Under the pieces are notes generated by a model. The model was given only the letters and a program-made list of their open reading frames with translations. It had not been told where the DNA came from and ran no database searches. Below are positions 49,976-63,141 of a stretch of 64,000 nt of DNA, one piece after another; the stretch's first letter is position 1; each line of letters begins with the position of its first letter. A program made the position numbers and the translations under genes. This stretch comes from JALORV01 sp963766365 (GTDB lineage: Bacteria > Pseudomonadota > Gammaproteobacteria > Burkholderiales > Burkholderiaceae_F): positions 1 to 64,000 of the forward strand of contig CAVXZK010000010.1 in the NCBI GenBank assembly GCA_963766365.1. Direction: 5' to 3'.

Positions 49976-51379
49976 CTACTCCCAAAGCGTGAAGTAGAAC
50001 GTCGCCCCGTGCCCGGGATTCGGGGCGGGGACGGCTTCGGCCCAGATGCGACCGCCGTGGCGGCGGATGATTTTCTGCACGGTGGCAAGGCCAACACCGG
50101 TGCCGGGAAATTCGTTGGCACTGTGGAAACGCTGAAACAGGCCGAAGAGCTTCTCGGCGAAACGCATGTCGAAGCCGGCCCCGTTGTCCTTCACGAAATA
50201 GGTGCGCGTGGCGTGGTCGTCCCGGGTACCGAATTCAATTCGTGCTTGCGGTGTCTTGGCGGTGAACTTCCACGCATTGCCCAGCAGGTTCTGCAGCACC
50301 AGGCGCAGCAGTGTGCTGTCGCCGTCGGCGCGCAAATCCGGTGCGATGACGAATTCAACGGCGCGCGTATGGTCCTGGCCGCGCAGATCATCGGTGAGTT
50401 CGCGGGCGATCTGGGTCAGGTCGACGCGCTCGCGCGTGAGTTCGCGGCTGGTCATGCGCGACAGGGACAGCAGCGTCTCGATCATCGAGTTCATGCGCTG
50501 GCCGGCGGCGACGATCCGTCGCAGGTGGTCGCGGCCGAGTTCGTCCAGCGGCTTGCCGCGGTCTCCGTAGTCCTCGAGCACGATCGTGGCGAAGCCGTCC
50601 ACGACGCGTAGCGGGGCGCGCAGGTCGTGCGACACGGAGTAGGAGAAGCTGTCGAGTTCGCGCAGCGCGTGCTCGAGCTCGACCGAGCGTTCGGCGAGTT
50701 GCCGGTTCCGCTGCTCGAGGTCTGACTTCAGCTGAGTGACCTCGCCGGCCGTCGCCGGGGCGGCGCTCCCGAGCAGGGGAGTGAGGTCGTGCGCGGCGCC
50801 GGCATAGCCGCGGAAGGTGCCAGTGCCAGAGAACAACGGCGCGCCCGAGAGGGCGAGGATACGCAGCGGCTGTCCATCGGTTCCGTTCACCTCGACGCGC
50901 ACGTCGAAGTAGGGTGCGCGCGCGGCGAGTGCCGTCAGCAGAGCGCGCGGTGCGTCGGCCCCTGGGGCGATTTCCCACGGGCGGCGGCCGACGAGGGACT
51001 TGCAGTCGAACCAGTCAATCGCACGATGACTGCGCTCGACTTCGACAACCAAGCCATCCGCGTTGGTGCGCCACGACCAGGTGGCCGAGGCGGCCAGGGA
51101 TTGCCGCATTGCATTGAGTTCGCGTCGGGAACGGTGCTGCTGGGCGAGCACGACGCCAGTCAGTGCGATGAGCGCGCCGATCGACGCGGCGCCAAGCAGC
51201 CACAGCGCGGCGATGCCGCCCTGCGGCGCGCCGAGCGCCACGGTGGCCGCCGACGCGGGCGATGCCGCGCTGGCTGCGACGAATGTCGCTGCGGCCGCTC
51301 TAGCGACGCGTGCGAGTGCACGCTCGCGTGCACCGGCGCGTGTCTGCGCGTTCCTCGTCAGAAAAGTTGCTTTCCCCAC
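49976..51379 (-). CDS. Membrane sensor histidine kinase with PAS domain
   Basis: The frame extends to 51544, but that would overlap the divergent gene's start; the GTG at 51379 is suggested because a signal-like stretch (VARAAAATFVAASAASPASA) then follows. The start is uncertain. One clear membrane segment (GGIAALWLLGAASIGALIAL) is followed by a PAS domain (LAASATWSWRTNADGLVVEV), a coiled coil (VTQLKSDLEQRNRQLAERSV), the HisKA block FSYSVSHDLRAPLRVVDGFA and the HATPase with LVLQNLLGNAWKFTAK, VKDNGAGFDMRFAEKLFG and GTGVGLATVQKIIRRHGG. It has the plan of phytochrome-like and light/redox kinases. No response regulator adjoins it on its strand. Confidence 0.82.
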   Translation of the reverse strand: MGKATFLTRNAQTRAGARERALARVARAAAATFVAASAASPASAATVALGAPQGGIAALWLLGAASIGALIALTGVVLAQQHRSRRELNAMRQSLAASATWSWRTNADGLVVEVERSHRAIDWFDCKSLVGRRPWEIAPGADAPRALLTALAARAPYFDVRVEVNGTDGQPLRILALSGAPLFSGTGTFRGYAGAAHDLTPLLGSAAPATAGEVTQLKSDLEQRNRQLAERSVELEHALRELDSFSYSVSHDLRAPLRVVDGFATIVLEDYGDRGKPLDELGRDHLRRIVAAGQRMNSMIETLLSLSRMTSRELTRERVDLTQIARELTDDLRGQDHTRAVEFVIAPDLRADGDSTLLRLVLQNLLGNAWKFTAKTPQARIEFGTRDDHATRTYFVKDNGAGFDMRFAEKLFGLFQRFHSANEFPGTGVGLATVQKIIRRHGGRIWAEAVPAPNPGHGATFYFTLWE

Positions 51380-51542
51380 CGGTTCCGATTGTGCAGCAAC
51401 ACAGGGGCCGACGCGAGTGCGCACGCCTGCTTGGCGGTGTCTGAAATGCCCTTGGAGGGTGCGGCTTTTCAAGGGGTTGGGCTCCCCGCTTCGGACTAGC
51501 CTGCCATGACGTTCCGACTGGTGCGTTCGCTCGCGCCCATTC

Positions 51543-56139
<4,597 letters not shown>

Positions 56140-56155
56140 GGGTGAAGTGCGAGTA

Positions 56156-58662
56156 ATGAACAACGAAGCTCCACGATCCGGCAAGCGGGCTGAAGAACCG
56201 CAGGATGGCACCGGCTCGGCGCCCCGCGCTGACCTCGTGCTGCTGGTCGACGACGATCCGGTCGCACGCCTGCTGACTGCGTCCGCGCTGGCGGAGCGCA
56301 ACTGGCGCGTGATTGAAGCCGACGGTGGCGCGGCGGCGCTCGAGCTGTTTGCCGACAACCAGCCGGACGTCGTCGTGCTCGACGCGCTGATGCCGGAAGT
56401 CGACGGTTTCATCACCTGCGAACGCCTGCGGCGGCTCACCGGTGGCGAGCATGTGCCGATCCTGATGCTGACCGGGCTCGATGACGAAACGTCGATCGCG
56501 CGCGCCTACGAGGCCGGCGCCACTGACTTCTTCGTCAAGAGCACCACGCAATGGACGCTGCTGTCCGAGCGGCTGCGCTACATGATCCGTGCCTCGCGCA
56601 TGCGCGAGGAACTGGCGGAAAGCCGCGCCAAGCTCTCCAAGGCGCAACGCATCGCGCGCCTCGGCAGCTGGGAATGGGACATCGCCGGGCGCTGGGTCAG
56701 GCTGTCGGAGGAATGCTTCGCGATCGCCGGGCTGCCGTCGCAGGAGGACGGGCTCGCCGACTGGTTCGTATGGTCGCGCGTCGTCGAGGATGAACGCGCC
56801 CGCATCGAAATGATGTTCCGCGAGGCGCTGGCGGGCAACGGCCAGATGAACTTCGAGTGCCGCATCGCCCGTCCGACCGGGCAGGTGCGCGTGGTTCAGA
56901 TCGAAGGCGAGGTCGATCGCGACGAAGCCGGCCGGGCCAAGGCGGTGCACGGCGTGATCCAGGACATCACCGAGCGCAAGCAGGCCGAGGACCAGATCCG
57001 GCAGCTGGCGAACTACGACAGCCTGACCGGCCTGCCCAACCGCCGCTTCTTCCGCGACCAGTTCCAGGCCGCACTCGAGCGCGCCCGCACCAGCGGTTCT
57101 GCGGTGGGTGTGCTCTTCATCGATCTCGACCGGTTCAAGCAGATCAACGACACGCTGGGACACCAGGTCGGCGACCAGCTGCTGCGCGAAGTTGCCAAGC
57201 GCCTGCATCAGTGCGTTCGCGAGAACGATACGGTCGCCCGCGGGGCCGAGGCCACGGGCGCGCTGCGCAACGGGCGCCCGCCCAGCATCGGTTCGGCAAC
57301 GCGCAACCTCGCGGCGGGCTCGCATATCGCTCCGGTGATCGGCAGCCGACGTCGAACAGCGTTGCGCGACTTGGCGGTGACGAGTTCGACGATCCTGCTC
57401 TCGGACCTGGCGGAGCCCAGCGCCATCGAGGCGGTGGCGCAGCGACTGATCGAGACGATGCGACGCCCGTTTGCGTTCTCCGGCCACGAGCTGTTCGTGA
57501 CGGCGTCGATGGAAGTCGCCCACCTATCCGGTCGACGGCGGCGTGTGTCGACACGCTGCTGCGCAAGGCCGACATTGCGATGTATGCGGTCAAGGACAGC
57601 GGCCGCAACGGCATCATGCGGTTCTCGAACGCGATGAACACCGCGACCGCCGAGCGCTGGCGCCTGGAGACGGCATTGCACCGCGCTCTCGAACGCGAGG
57701 AACTGGTGATGTACTACCAGCCGAAGGTAAACGTCATCGACGGGACGATCGTCGGTGCCGAGGCACTGATGCGCTGGAAGCGGGGCGGCGAACTCGTGCC
57801 GCCCGGCGAGTTCATCACGGTGGCCGAGGAGTCGGGTCTCATCGTGCCGATCACCGAGTGGGCGGTGCGCGAGGTATGCAAGCAGATGGTGTCGTGGGCG
57901 GAAGAGGGCATGCCGCCGACGCCGGTGTCGATCAACATCTCCGGCCGGCACATACAGCGTGCCAACCTGGTCGAGCCGGTGCAGGCGGCGCTGGCGGGTT
58001 TTCGCCTCGACGCACGCCTGCTGGAGCTCGAGCTCACCGAGACCGTGCTGATGCAGAACCTGGGCCACGCATTGCCGCTGCTGCAGGCGCTGAAGGACCT
58101 CGGCGTGGCGATATCGGTGGACGACTTCGGCACCGGGTACTCATCGCTCTCCTACCTGAAGAAGCTGCCGATCGATACGCTGAAGATCGACCGCTCGTTC
58201 GTGCGCGAACTCGAAACGAGTGGCGACAACGCCGCGATCGTCGCGGCGATCATCGCGATGAGCAAGAGCCTGAAGCTGCGCGTTGTCGCGGAAGGCGTGG
58301 AAACCCAGGGGCAGATGACACGGGCTATTCGACCAGGGCTGCCAGCTGATGCAGGGATTCCTGTTTCGCCCGCCGTTCCGGGCTCGGACTTCCATGCACT
58401 GATCCGCAGCAGCGTCGGGCGCCCGCATTGGCGCGTGAACTTCGGCCCGCGGCGCGGCGTCACCGGCCCGGCGATGCCGGTCGACGAGCACTCGAACGGC
58501 CGGCACCACGGCAAGATCACCAACGACTTTGTCGGTCCGCCGCGACCGGCGGCTGAAGCCAGCGAAACGCTGAAGCCGGTGAACGAAGGCGGCGAGAACG
58601 GCGGCGGGCAGCGCGATCGAGCGCTCAAGTGGGCGACGCGTTTCATCGGGCGCGACGGATAA
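56156..58662 (+). pseudogene. REC-PAS-GGDEF-EAL protein, frameshifted
   Basis: The N-terminal receiver (LVLLVDDDPVARLLTASALA, DVVVLDALMPEVDGFITCE) and PAS domain (IARLGSWEWDIAGRWVRLSE) run in frame to the GGDEF start YDSLTGLPNRRFFRDQFQAA. The frame is lost near 57235; VARLGGDEF reads in another frame at 57364-57387, the next part (ILLSDLAEPSAIEAVAQRLI) returns to the first, and DTLLRKADIAMYAVKDSGRN continues in the second with an intact EAL domain (MYYQPKVNVIDGTIVGAEAL, LELTETVLMQ, VDDFGTGYSSLSYLKKLPID). Another two shifts lie at 58320-58380 in LFDQGCQLMQGFL. It would make and degrade c-di-GMP. A GTG at 56147 with GAGGG upstream is an alternative start. Confidence 0.85.
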
Positions 58663-58769
58663 CGTGGGTCGCTACGCGGGCTTCTTCTGCGCAGAACCGC
58701 GCCGTCAGCGTCGGTCGTGAAACGACGACGAATAATCCCGCGCAGCGGCGAACGAAGCGGCCGCGCCGG

Positions 58770-59411
58770 CTATTCCACCAACCCGTGCTTGATCGCGTAA
58801 TGCGTCAGCTCGGCGTTGTTCGACATCCCCATTTTTTCGAGGATGCGGGCGCGGTAGACGCTGACAGTCTTCGGACTCAACGCCAGTTCCTCGGCGATGT
58901 CGGAGAGGCGCTTGCCCGACGCCATTAGTTTCAGCGTCTGGAACTCCCGGTCCGAGAGCTTTTCGTGCGGCGCGACCGCCTCTTCCGGCGCATTGAGGTT
59001 CTCGATCAGCGCCTGTGCGATCTCCGGTGTCACGTACTTCTTGCCGGCGATGACCATCGACAGGGCCTCGAGCAGCTTGTCCGGCGCGCTGCCCTTGTTG
59101 AGATAGCCGAACGCCCCTGCCTTGAACGCGCGTACCGCGTACTGGTCCTCGGGATACATGCTGACCATCAGCACCTTCAGGCGCGGGTACTCCTCGCGCA
59201 GCGACTTCAGGATTTCGATGCCGTTCTTGCCCGGGAGGCCGACGTCCATGACGAGCACATCAGGCTCGCCGTGCTTCTTCAGTTCGGCACGCAGCTGGCC
59301 GTAGTCCGATGCCTCGGCCACGATCTGCGCGTCGGGATGCTCGGAGAGCACCTGTACGATGCCGCGACGCACGATCGCGTGGTCGTCAACGACGATGAGC
59401 CTAACCGGCAT
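58770..59411 (-). CDS. NarL/FixJ-type response regulator
   Basis: The product has 213 residues. The receiver shows Asp9/10 in LIVVDDHAIVRRG, phospho-acceptor Asp56 in DVLVMDVGLPGKNGIEIL, and the Lys in GAFGYLNKGSAPDKL. The LuxR-type HTH at the C-terminus reads HEKLSDREFQTLKLMASGKR then IAEELALSPKTVSVYRARIL. It is a DNA-binding regulator. Its start overlaps the end of the kinase gene by 11 bases, so the two form a coupled two-component system. Confidence 0.94.
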   Translation of the reverse strand: MPVRLIVVDDHAIVRRGIVQVLSEHPDAQIVAEASDYGQLRAELKKHGEPDVLVMDVGLPGKNGIEILKSLREEYPRLKVLMVSMYPEDQYAVRAFKAGAFGYLNKGSAPDKLLEALSMVIAGKKYVTPEIAQALIENLNAPEEAVAPHEKLSDREFQTLKLMASGKRLSDIAEELALSPKTVSVYRARILEKMGMSNNAELTHYAIKHGLVE

Positions 59412-60528
59412 CGGAGCCTCCCTCGAGCATGGCGGCGGTGCGCGAACGCGCGGCCGCCTGCGGCGGAATCGAGAACATCACGGTGGTGCCGCGGCCCGGG
59501 GATGACGAGATCTCGGCCCAGCCATCGAGCCCGCGGGCCCGCTCCAGCAGCCCCCGCACGCCGAATCCCGGCGTAACAGCGAGACTGTCCGGCTCGAAGC
59601 CGGCGCCATCGTCGGCGATCTCCAGCGTCACCTCATCCTCGAGTGCGAACAGCTGCACGTGCACCGAGTGTGCGCCCGCGTGCTTGCGCACGTTCGTCAG
59701 CGCTTCCTGGGCCACCCGGTACAGCGCCGCGGCGCGGTCGGGTGCGATCTCGAACTCGTCACGATTGCTGCGGAAGTCGATTGGCAACCCGGTGCGCTCG
59801 CCGAAGCCGCGAGTCAGCCACTCGAGTGCAGCGACCAGGCCGGCATCAAGCACCGCCGGGCGCAGCGCGTGCTGGATGCGATGCGTCGCCACGACCGCGG
59901 ACTCGAGCAACTGCTGGATCGCCTGCAGCCGCTCGCGGTGCTGTTCAGTGCCGACTTCACGCGCCAGGCGAACCACCTCGAACTTCAGTGCAGTCAGCGC
60001 GCCGCCGACATCGTCGTGGATCTCCTGGGCGATCGCGCGGCGCTCCTCTTCCTTGGCGCGCTCCAGGTGCTGAGTCAGCGCGTGCAACTTCCGCTCGCTT
60101 TCGACCAGCGCATCGGCGGCGTTGCGCGCCTCGCGCCGCGTGCGCGCCGCCGCGAGGCTGTGCTGCAGGGCCGCTGCCACGCGGAACATGCGTGTCTTCA
60201 GCACGAAGTCGTCGGCGCCGGCGTGCAGCGATGCCACGGCCAGCTCCTCCGACATCTCGCCGGACAGCACGATGACCGGGATATCCGGATCGACAGACTT
60301 GGCCACCTTCAGCGAAGCGAAGGAGTCGAAGCGCGGCAGGTTGTGGTCGGTGATGACGGCATCGATCGGACCCTGCGCGAACGCATCGCGCATGCCGGCT
60401 TCATCCTCGGCACGCACAGCGCGCGGCCGCATGCCTTCGCGCATCAGCATGGCAAGCAGCAGTTCGTAGTCGAGTTCGGAATCCTCGACGACGATCAGGC
60501 GCGGGGCATTGGGGTCGGACGCAGTCAC
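59401..60528 (-). CDS. REC-fused HisKA_3 sensor kinase
   Basis: The frame extends beyond 60528 to within the rnpB promoter area, so the start is uncertain; the GTG at 60528 gives TASDPNAPRLIVVEDSELDY as N-terminus, about 375 residues. A receiver comes first (VVEDSELDYELLLAMLM, DAVITDHNLPRFDSFASL, VIVLSGEMSEELA) and then a coiled coil (LHALTQHLERAKEEERRAIA). The HisKA_3 phospho-acceptor is AQEIHDDVGGALTALKFEVV, and the HATPase has YRVAQEALTNVRKHAGAHSV and GFGVRGLLERARGLDGWAEI. No membrane segment is seen. It takes a signal through its own receiver and phosphorylates the NarL-type partner encoded next. Confidence 0.88.
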   Translation of the reverse strand: MTASDPNAPRLIVVEDSELDYELLLAMLMREGMRPRAVRAEDEAGMRDAFAQGPIDAVITDHNLPRFDSFASLKVAKSVDPDIPVIVLSGEMSEELAVASLHAGADDFVLKTRMFRVAAALQHSLAAARTRREARNAADALVESERKLHALTQHLERAKEEERRAIAQEIHDDVGGALTALKFEVVRLAREVGTEQHRERLQAIQQLLESAVVATHRIQHALRPAVLDAGLVAALEWLTRGFGERTGLPIDFRSNRDEFEIAPDRAAALYRVAQEALTNVRKHAGAHSVHVQLFALEDEVTLEIADDGAGFEPDSLAVTPGFGVRGLLERARGLDGWAEISSSPGRGTTVMFSIPPQAAARSRTAAMLEGGSDAG

Positions 60529-60672
60529 GGCGGTCGCGATTGTGGCGGAATGCAGGTTCAAGTGCTGGACGCTACGCGTCGTTCGGCGCGCCCGCTGGGC
60601 AAAAAAGAGTGGTGTTCCGGCATCGGCGCCGTGCACCCTTGAAACCGCACCAAGGAGCCTAAAATGCAATCA

Positions 60673-60980
60673 GCAAAGTCCGCCGGGCGATCGCGGTGGC
60701 CTAACGGTCATCGAGGAAAGTCCGGACTCCGTAGAGCAACGTAGCAGGTAACGCCTGCCCACCGCGAGGTGAGGATCAGAGCAACAGAGACGAGCCGATT
60801 CAGTTCGGGTGAAACGGGCAATCTCTACGCGGAGCAACACCAAATAGGCGGCCGATGATCCTGCTCGGGGAGGTCGCGGGTAGGTGGCTAGAGCCGGCGG
60901 GTGATCGCCGGCCCAGAGGAATGATCGCTGCGGCGCCTGCAAGGGCATCGAACAGAATCCGGCTTACAGGCGGACTTTGC
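60673..60980 (+). ncRNA. rnpB: RNase P RNA
   Basis: The universal core is present: GAGGAAAGTCCGGACTCC at 60713-60730, CAGAGGAATGATCGCTGC in the middle, and GAACAGAATCCGGCTTA near the 3' end. The two ends pair perfectly in the P1 helix (GCAAAGTCCGCC with GGCGGACTTTGC, 60673-60684 and 60969-60980), which sets the boundaries. The length of about 308 nt is normal for bacterial type A. This ribozyme matures tRNA 5' ends with RnpA. Confidence 0.97.
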
Positions 60981-61048
60981 CTTCTTGTCTCCGACCGATG
61001 CTTCCGGGCCGGCGATTGATTGGAGCTATCGCCCGGCGCTGGCTCGCG

Positions 61049-61088
61049 GGCCCACAACGTTGCATGCTGGGTGGGCCGATAGTTTTTC
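61049..61088 (+). terminator. Candidate terminator downstream of rnpB
   Basis: GGCCCAC (61049-61055) pairs with GTGGGCC (61071-61077), with a further weak pairing in the loop, followed by GATAGTTTTTCTT. The loop is long, so this is a moderate candidate. It lies about 70 bases beyond the mature rnpB end. Confidence 0.45.
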
Positions 61089-61292
61089 TTAAGGACCGCC
61101 CCGGTTCCTGAGGACGCGACTTCCGCCTGCGGACCCTACGTGACGGTTCGAGCGTCGAAGGCGCAGCGCATTTGAGGTTTCACTTTCAGACCGTGCGCTA
61201 ACCCATTCAATTCCCTCGATATTTCTTTGCCAATTTGCCTGAAGGACCGCGCCTAAGTCCTTGTTGTCATTGGAAATTCCGCCGTATTTCGC

Positions 61293-61320
61293 TTGACCTT
61301 CGGAATTGCGGTGAGATACA
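61293..61320 (+). promoter_or_regulatory. Candidate promoter of the dcw cluster
   Basis: TTGACC at 61293-61298 and GATACA at 61315-61320 are 16 bases apart, a reasonable sigma-70 pair. The MraZ operator repeats begin 10 bases later, so the promoter would be read through the operator. It lies about 95 bases before mraZ. Confidence 0.55.
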
Positions 61321-61330
61321 GTGGCACCCC

Positions 61331-61360
61331 GTGTGAAATAGTGGGAGACAGTGGGTTAGT
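61331..61360 (+). promoter_or_regulatory. MraZ operator, three 10-bp repeats
   Basis: Three direct repeats in exact 10-base register read GTGTGAAATA, GTGGGAGACA and GTGGGTTAGT. MraZ is known to bind repeated TGGGN boxes spaced by five bases upstream of its own operon. The second and third units match fully; the first has TG in place of GG. Confidence 0.75.
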
Positions 61361-61414
61361 TAGTGTTCGCTTCGAATTTAGGCGAAGCACCAGCTACCTC
61401 CTTGTCACGTCGAC

Positions 61415-61843
61415 GTGTTCCAGGGCGCATCACAACTGACGCTGGATGGCAAAGGCCGGATTTCGATGCCGGCGCGCCATCGCGATGCACTCGCCAGTAG
61501 CTGTGAAGGCCGTCTGACGTTGACGCGCCATCCTGATGGCTGCGTGCTGGTCTATCCGCGTCCGACCTGGGAAGCGCGGCGCCAGCAAATCGCGCAGCTG
61601 CCGTACTCGGCCCGCTCGCTGCAACGCCTGCTGCTAGGCAGCGCGGTCGATGTCGAGCTCGACAGTGCCGGACGCGTACTGGTCAGTGGCGAATTGCGAA
61701 CGGCAGCCGGGCTGGAGCGCGACGTCATGCTGCTCGGCATGGGTGCGCACTTCGAACTTTGGGACGCGTCGCGACTGGCCGAGCACGAGCGCCAGTCACT
61801 GGCTGATGGCCTCCCCGATTCCGCCGCGGACTTCACGTTTTGA
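61415..61843 (+). CDS. mraZ: Transcriptional regulator MraZ
   Basis: The product has 142 residues from a GTG. The two SpoVT/AbrB-like half-sites show as FQGASQLTLDGKGRISMPAR with the LTRHPDGCVLVYPRPTWE block, and VDVELDSAGRVLVSGELRTA. MraZ forms a ring-shaped oligomer and represses the division/cell-wall cluster through the upstream repeats. It is the first gene of the dcw cluster; rsmH follows after six bases. Confidence 0.97.
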   Translation: MFQGASQLTLDGKGRISMPARHRDALASSCEGRLTLTRHPDGCVLVYPRPTWEARRQQIAQLPYSARSLQRLLLGSAVDVELDSAGRVLVSGELRTAAGLERDVMLLGMGAHFELWDASRLAEHERQSLADGLPDSAADFTF

Positions 61844-61849
61844 CGGTGC

Positions 61850-62836
61850 ATGACGCCGTCGCCAACGCCCGACGCCCGCGGGCATCGAACTGTCCTTGCC
61901 GAGCAGGCGGTCGATGCGCTGGTCACGGACTCGCAAGGCATCTACGTGGATGCGACCTTCGGGCGTGGAGGCCATTCGCGACTGATCCTGCAGCGGCTTG
62001 CGCCCACGGGGCGGCTCATTGCGCTCGACCGGGACCCTGCGGCGGTGGCTTCCGCGGCCGCGATCTCCGACCCTCGATTTCACATCGAGCACACCGCTTT
62101 TTCACGCATGGGTGCGACGCTGGCAGCGCTGGGGATCCCTCAGGTGCAGGGCGTGTTGCTGGACATCGGCGTGTCTTCGCCGCAGATCGACGCGGCGGAG
62201 CGGGGCTTTTCGTGGCGGGCCGACGGCCCGCTCGACATGCGCATGGACACGACGCAGGGCGAGACGGCAGCGCAGTGGCTGGCGCACACATCCATCGATG
62301 AACTCACTGGAGTAATCCGCAACTATGGGGAAGAACGGTTTGCTTCATCGATTGCAAAGGCGATTGTGGCTCGCCGCGAGGCTGGGCGGCCGGTTGCAAC
62401 CACCCGCGACCTTGCCTCGGTCGTGGCAGACGCGATTCCCCGCAAGAGCCGCGCGGACGGGGCACAGCATCCGGCCACGCGGACATTTCAGGCTGTACGG
62501 ATTCACGTCAATCAAGAGCTTGCGGAATTGGCGCTAGTGCTCGAGCAGTCGGCGCGGGTCCTGCGGGAGGGCGGACGGCTGGTCGTGATCAGCTTCCACT
62601 CCCTCGAGGACCGCATCGTCAAGCAGTTCATCGAGGCGCACGCGCATCCCGAGCGCGCCGACCAGGGCGCGCGCGGGCTGCCGCTGCGCGCGGACCAGTT
62701 GCCTGCGCCGCGCCTCAGGTCGCTGGCACGCGCGCGCGCGGGCGACGCTGAAGTCGCCGCCAACCCACGCGCGCGATCCGCGGTGATGCGCGTGGCCGAG
62801 CGTACGGCGGCACCGTGGCCGGAGCGGCCCGCATGA
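61850..62836 (+). CDS. rsmH: 16S rRNA (cytosine1402-N4)-methyltransferase
   Basis: The product has 328 residues. The SAM-binding motif IYVDATFGRGGHSRLILQRL follows the family start HRTVLAEQAVDAL. Further landmarks are GVLLDIGVSSPQIDAAERGF, TFQAVRIHVNQELAEL and VVISFHSLEDRIVKQF. It methylates C1402 of 16S rRNA. It sits in its usual place between mraZ and ftsL, and its stop overlaps the ftsL start in ATGA. Confidence 0.97.
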   Translation: MTPSPTPDARGHRTVLAEQAVDALVTDSQGIYVDATFGRGGHSRLILQRLAPTGRLIALDRDPAAVASAAAISDPRFHIEHTAFSRMGATLAALGIPQVQGVLLDIGVSSPQIDAAERGFSWRADGPLDMRMDTTQGETAAQWLAHTSIDELTGVIRNYGEERFASSIAKAIVARREAGRPVATTRDLASVVADAIPRKSRADGAQHPATRTFQAVRIHVNQELAELALVLEQSARVLREGGRLVVISFHSLEDRIVKQFIEAHAHPERADQGARGLPLRADQLPAPRLRSLARARAGDAEVAANPRARSAVMRVAERTAAPWPERPA

Positions 62837-63141
62837 TCCGCCGCGGTGCAGTCCTGCTTGCGGCGCTGCTGCTCTTCGCGTCCGCGCTCGGTCTCGTCAC
62901 CGCGCAGCACCGCACGCGCTCGCTCTTCATCGATCTCGAGCGCGCGCAGCAGGAGACCAAGCAGCTCGACGTCGACTACGAGCGCCTGAAAATCGAGCTG
63001 GCCCGGCTGTCGCAGCCGGCCGCGGTCGAACGTGCGGCACAGCGGCTCGGATTCCGCGCGCCCGGCGCCAGTCAGACCGTGTACCTGAACCTGCCGGAAG
63101 CGAGCGCTGCGGCTCCGGTCGCGCCGGGAGTGCGCAAATGA
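62833..63141 (+). CDS. ftsL: Cell division protein FtsL
   Basis: The ATG at 62833 overlapping the rsmH stop is chosen over one at 62815. The 102-residue product has a single N-terminal membrane segment (GAVLLAALLLFASALGLV) followed by a coiled coil (LFIDLERAQQETKQLDVDYE, RLKIELARLSQPAAVERAAQ) in the periplasm. FtsL joins FtsB and FtsQ in the divisome. The sequence is poorly conserved in general, but position and topology are decisive. Its stop overlaps the ftsI start. Confidence 0.93.
   Translation: MIRRGAVLLAALLLFASALGLVTAQHRTRSLFIDLERAQQETKQLDVDYERLKIELARLSQPAAVERAAQRLGFRAPGASQTVYLNLPEASAAAPVAPGVRK

Noticed and set aside
60529..60669. Extended N-terminus of the REC-HisKA_3 kinase up to an ATG at 60669
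   Set aside because: Would place about 47 low-complexity residues upstream of a receiver that normally starts at once, and reaches the rnpB upstream region.
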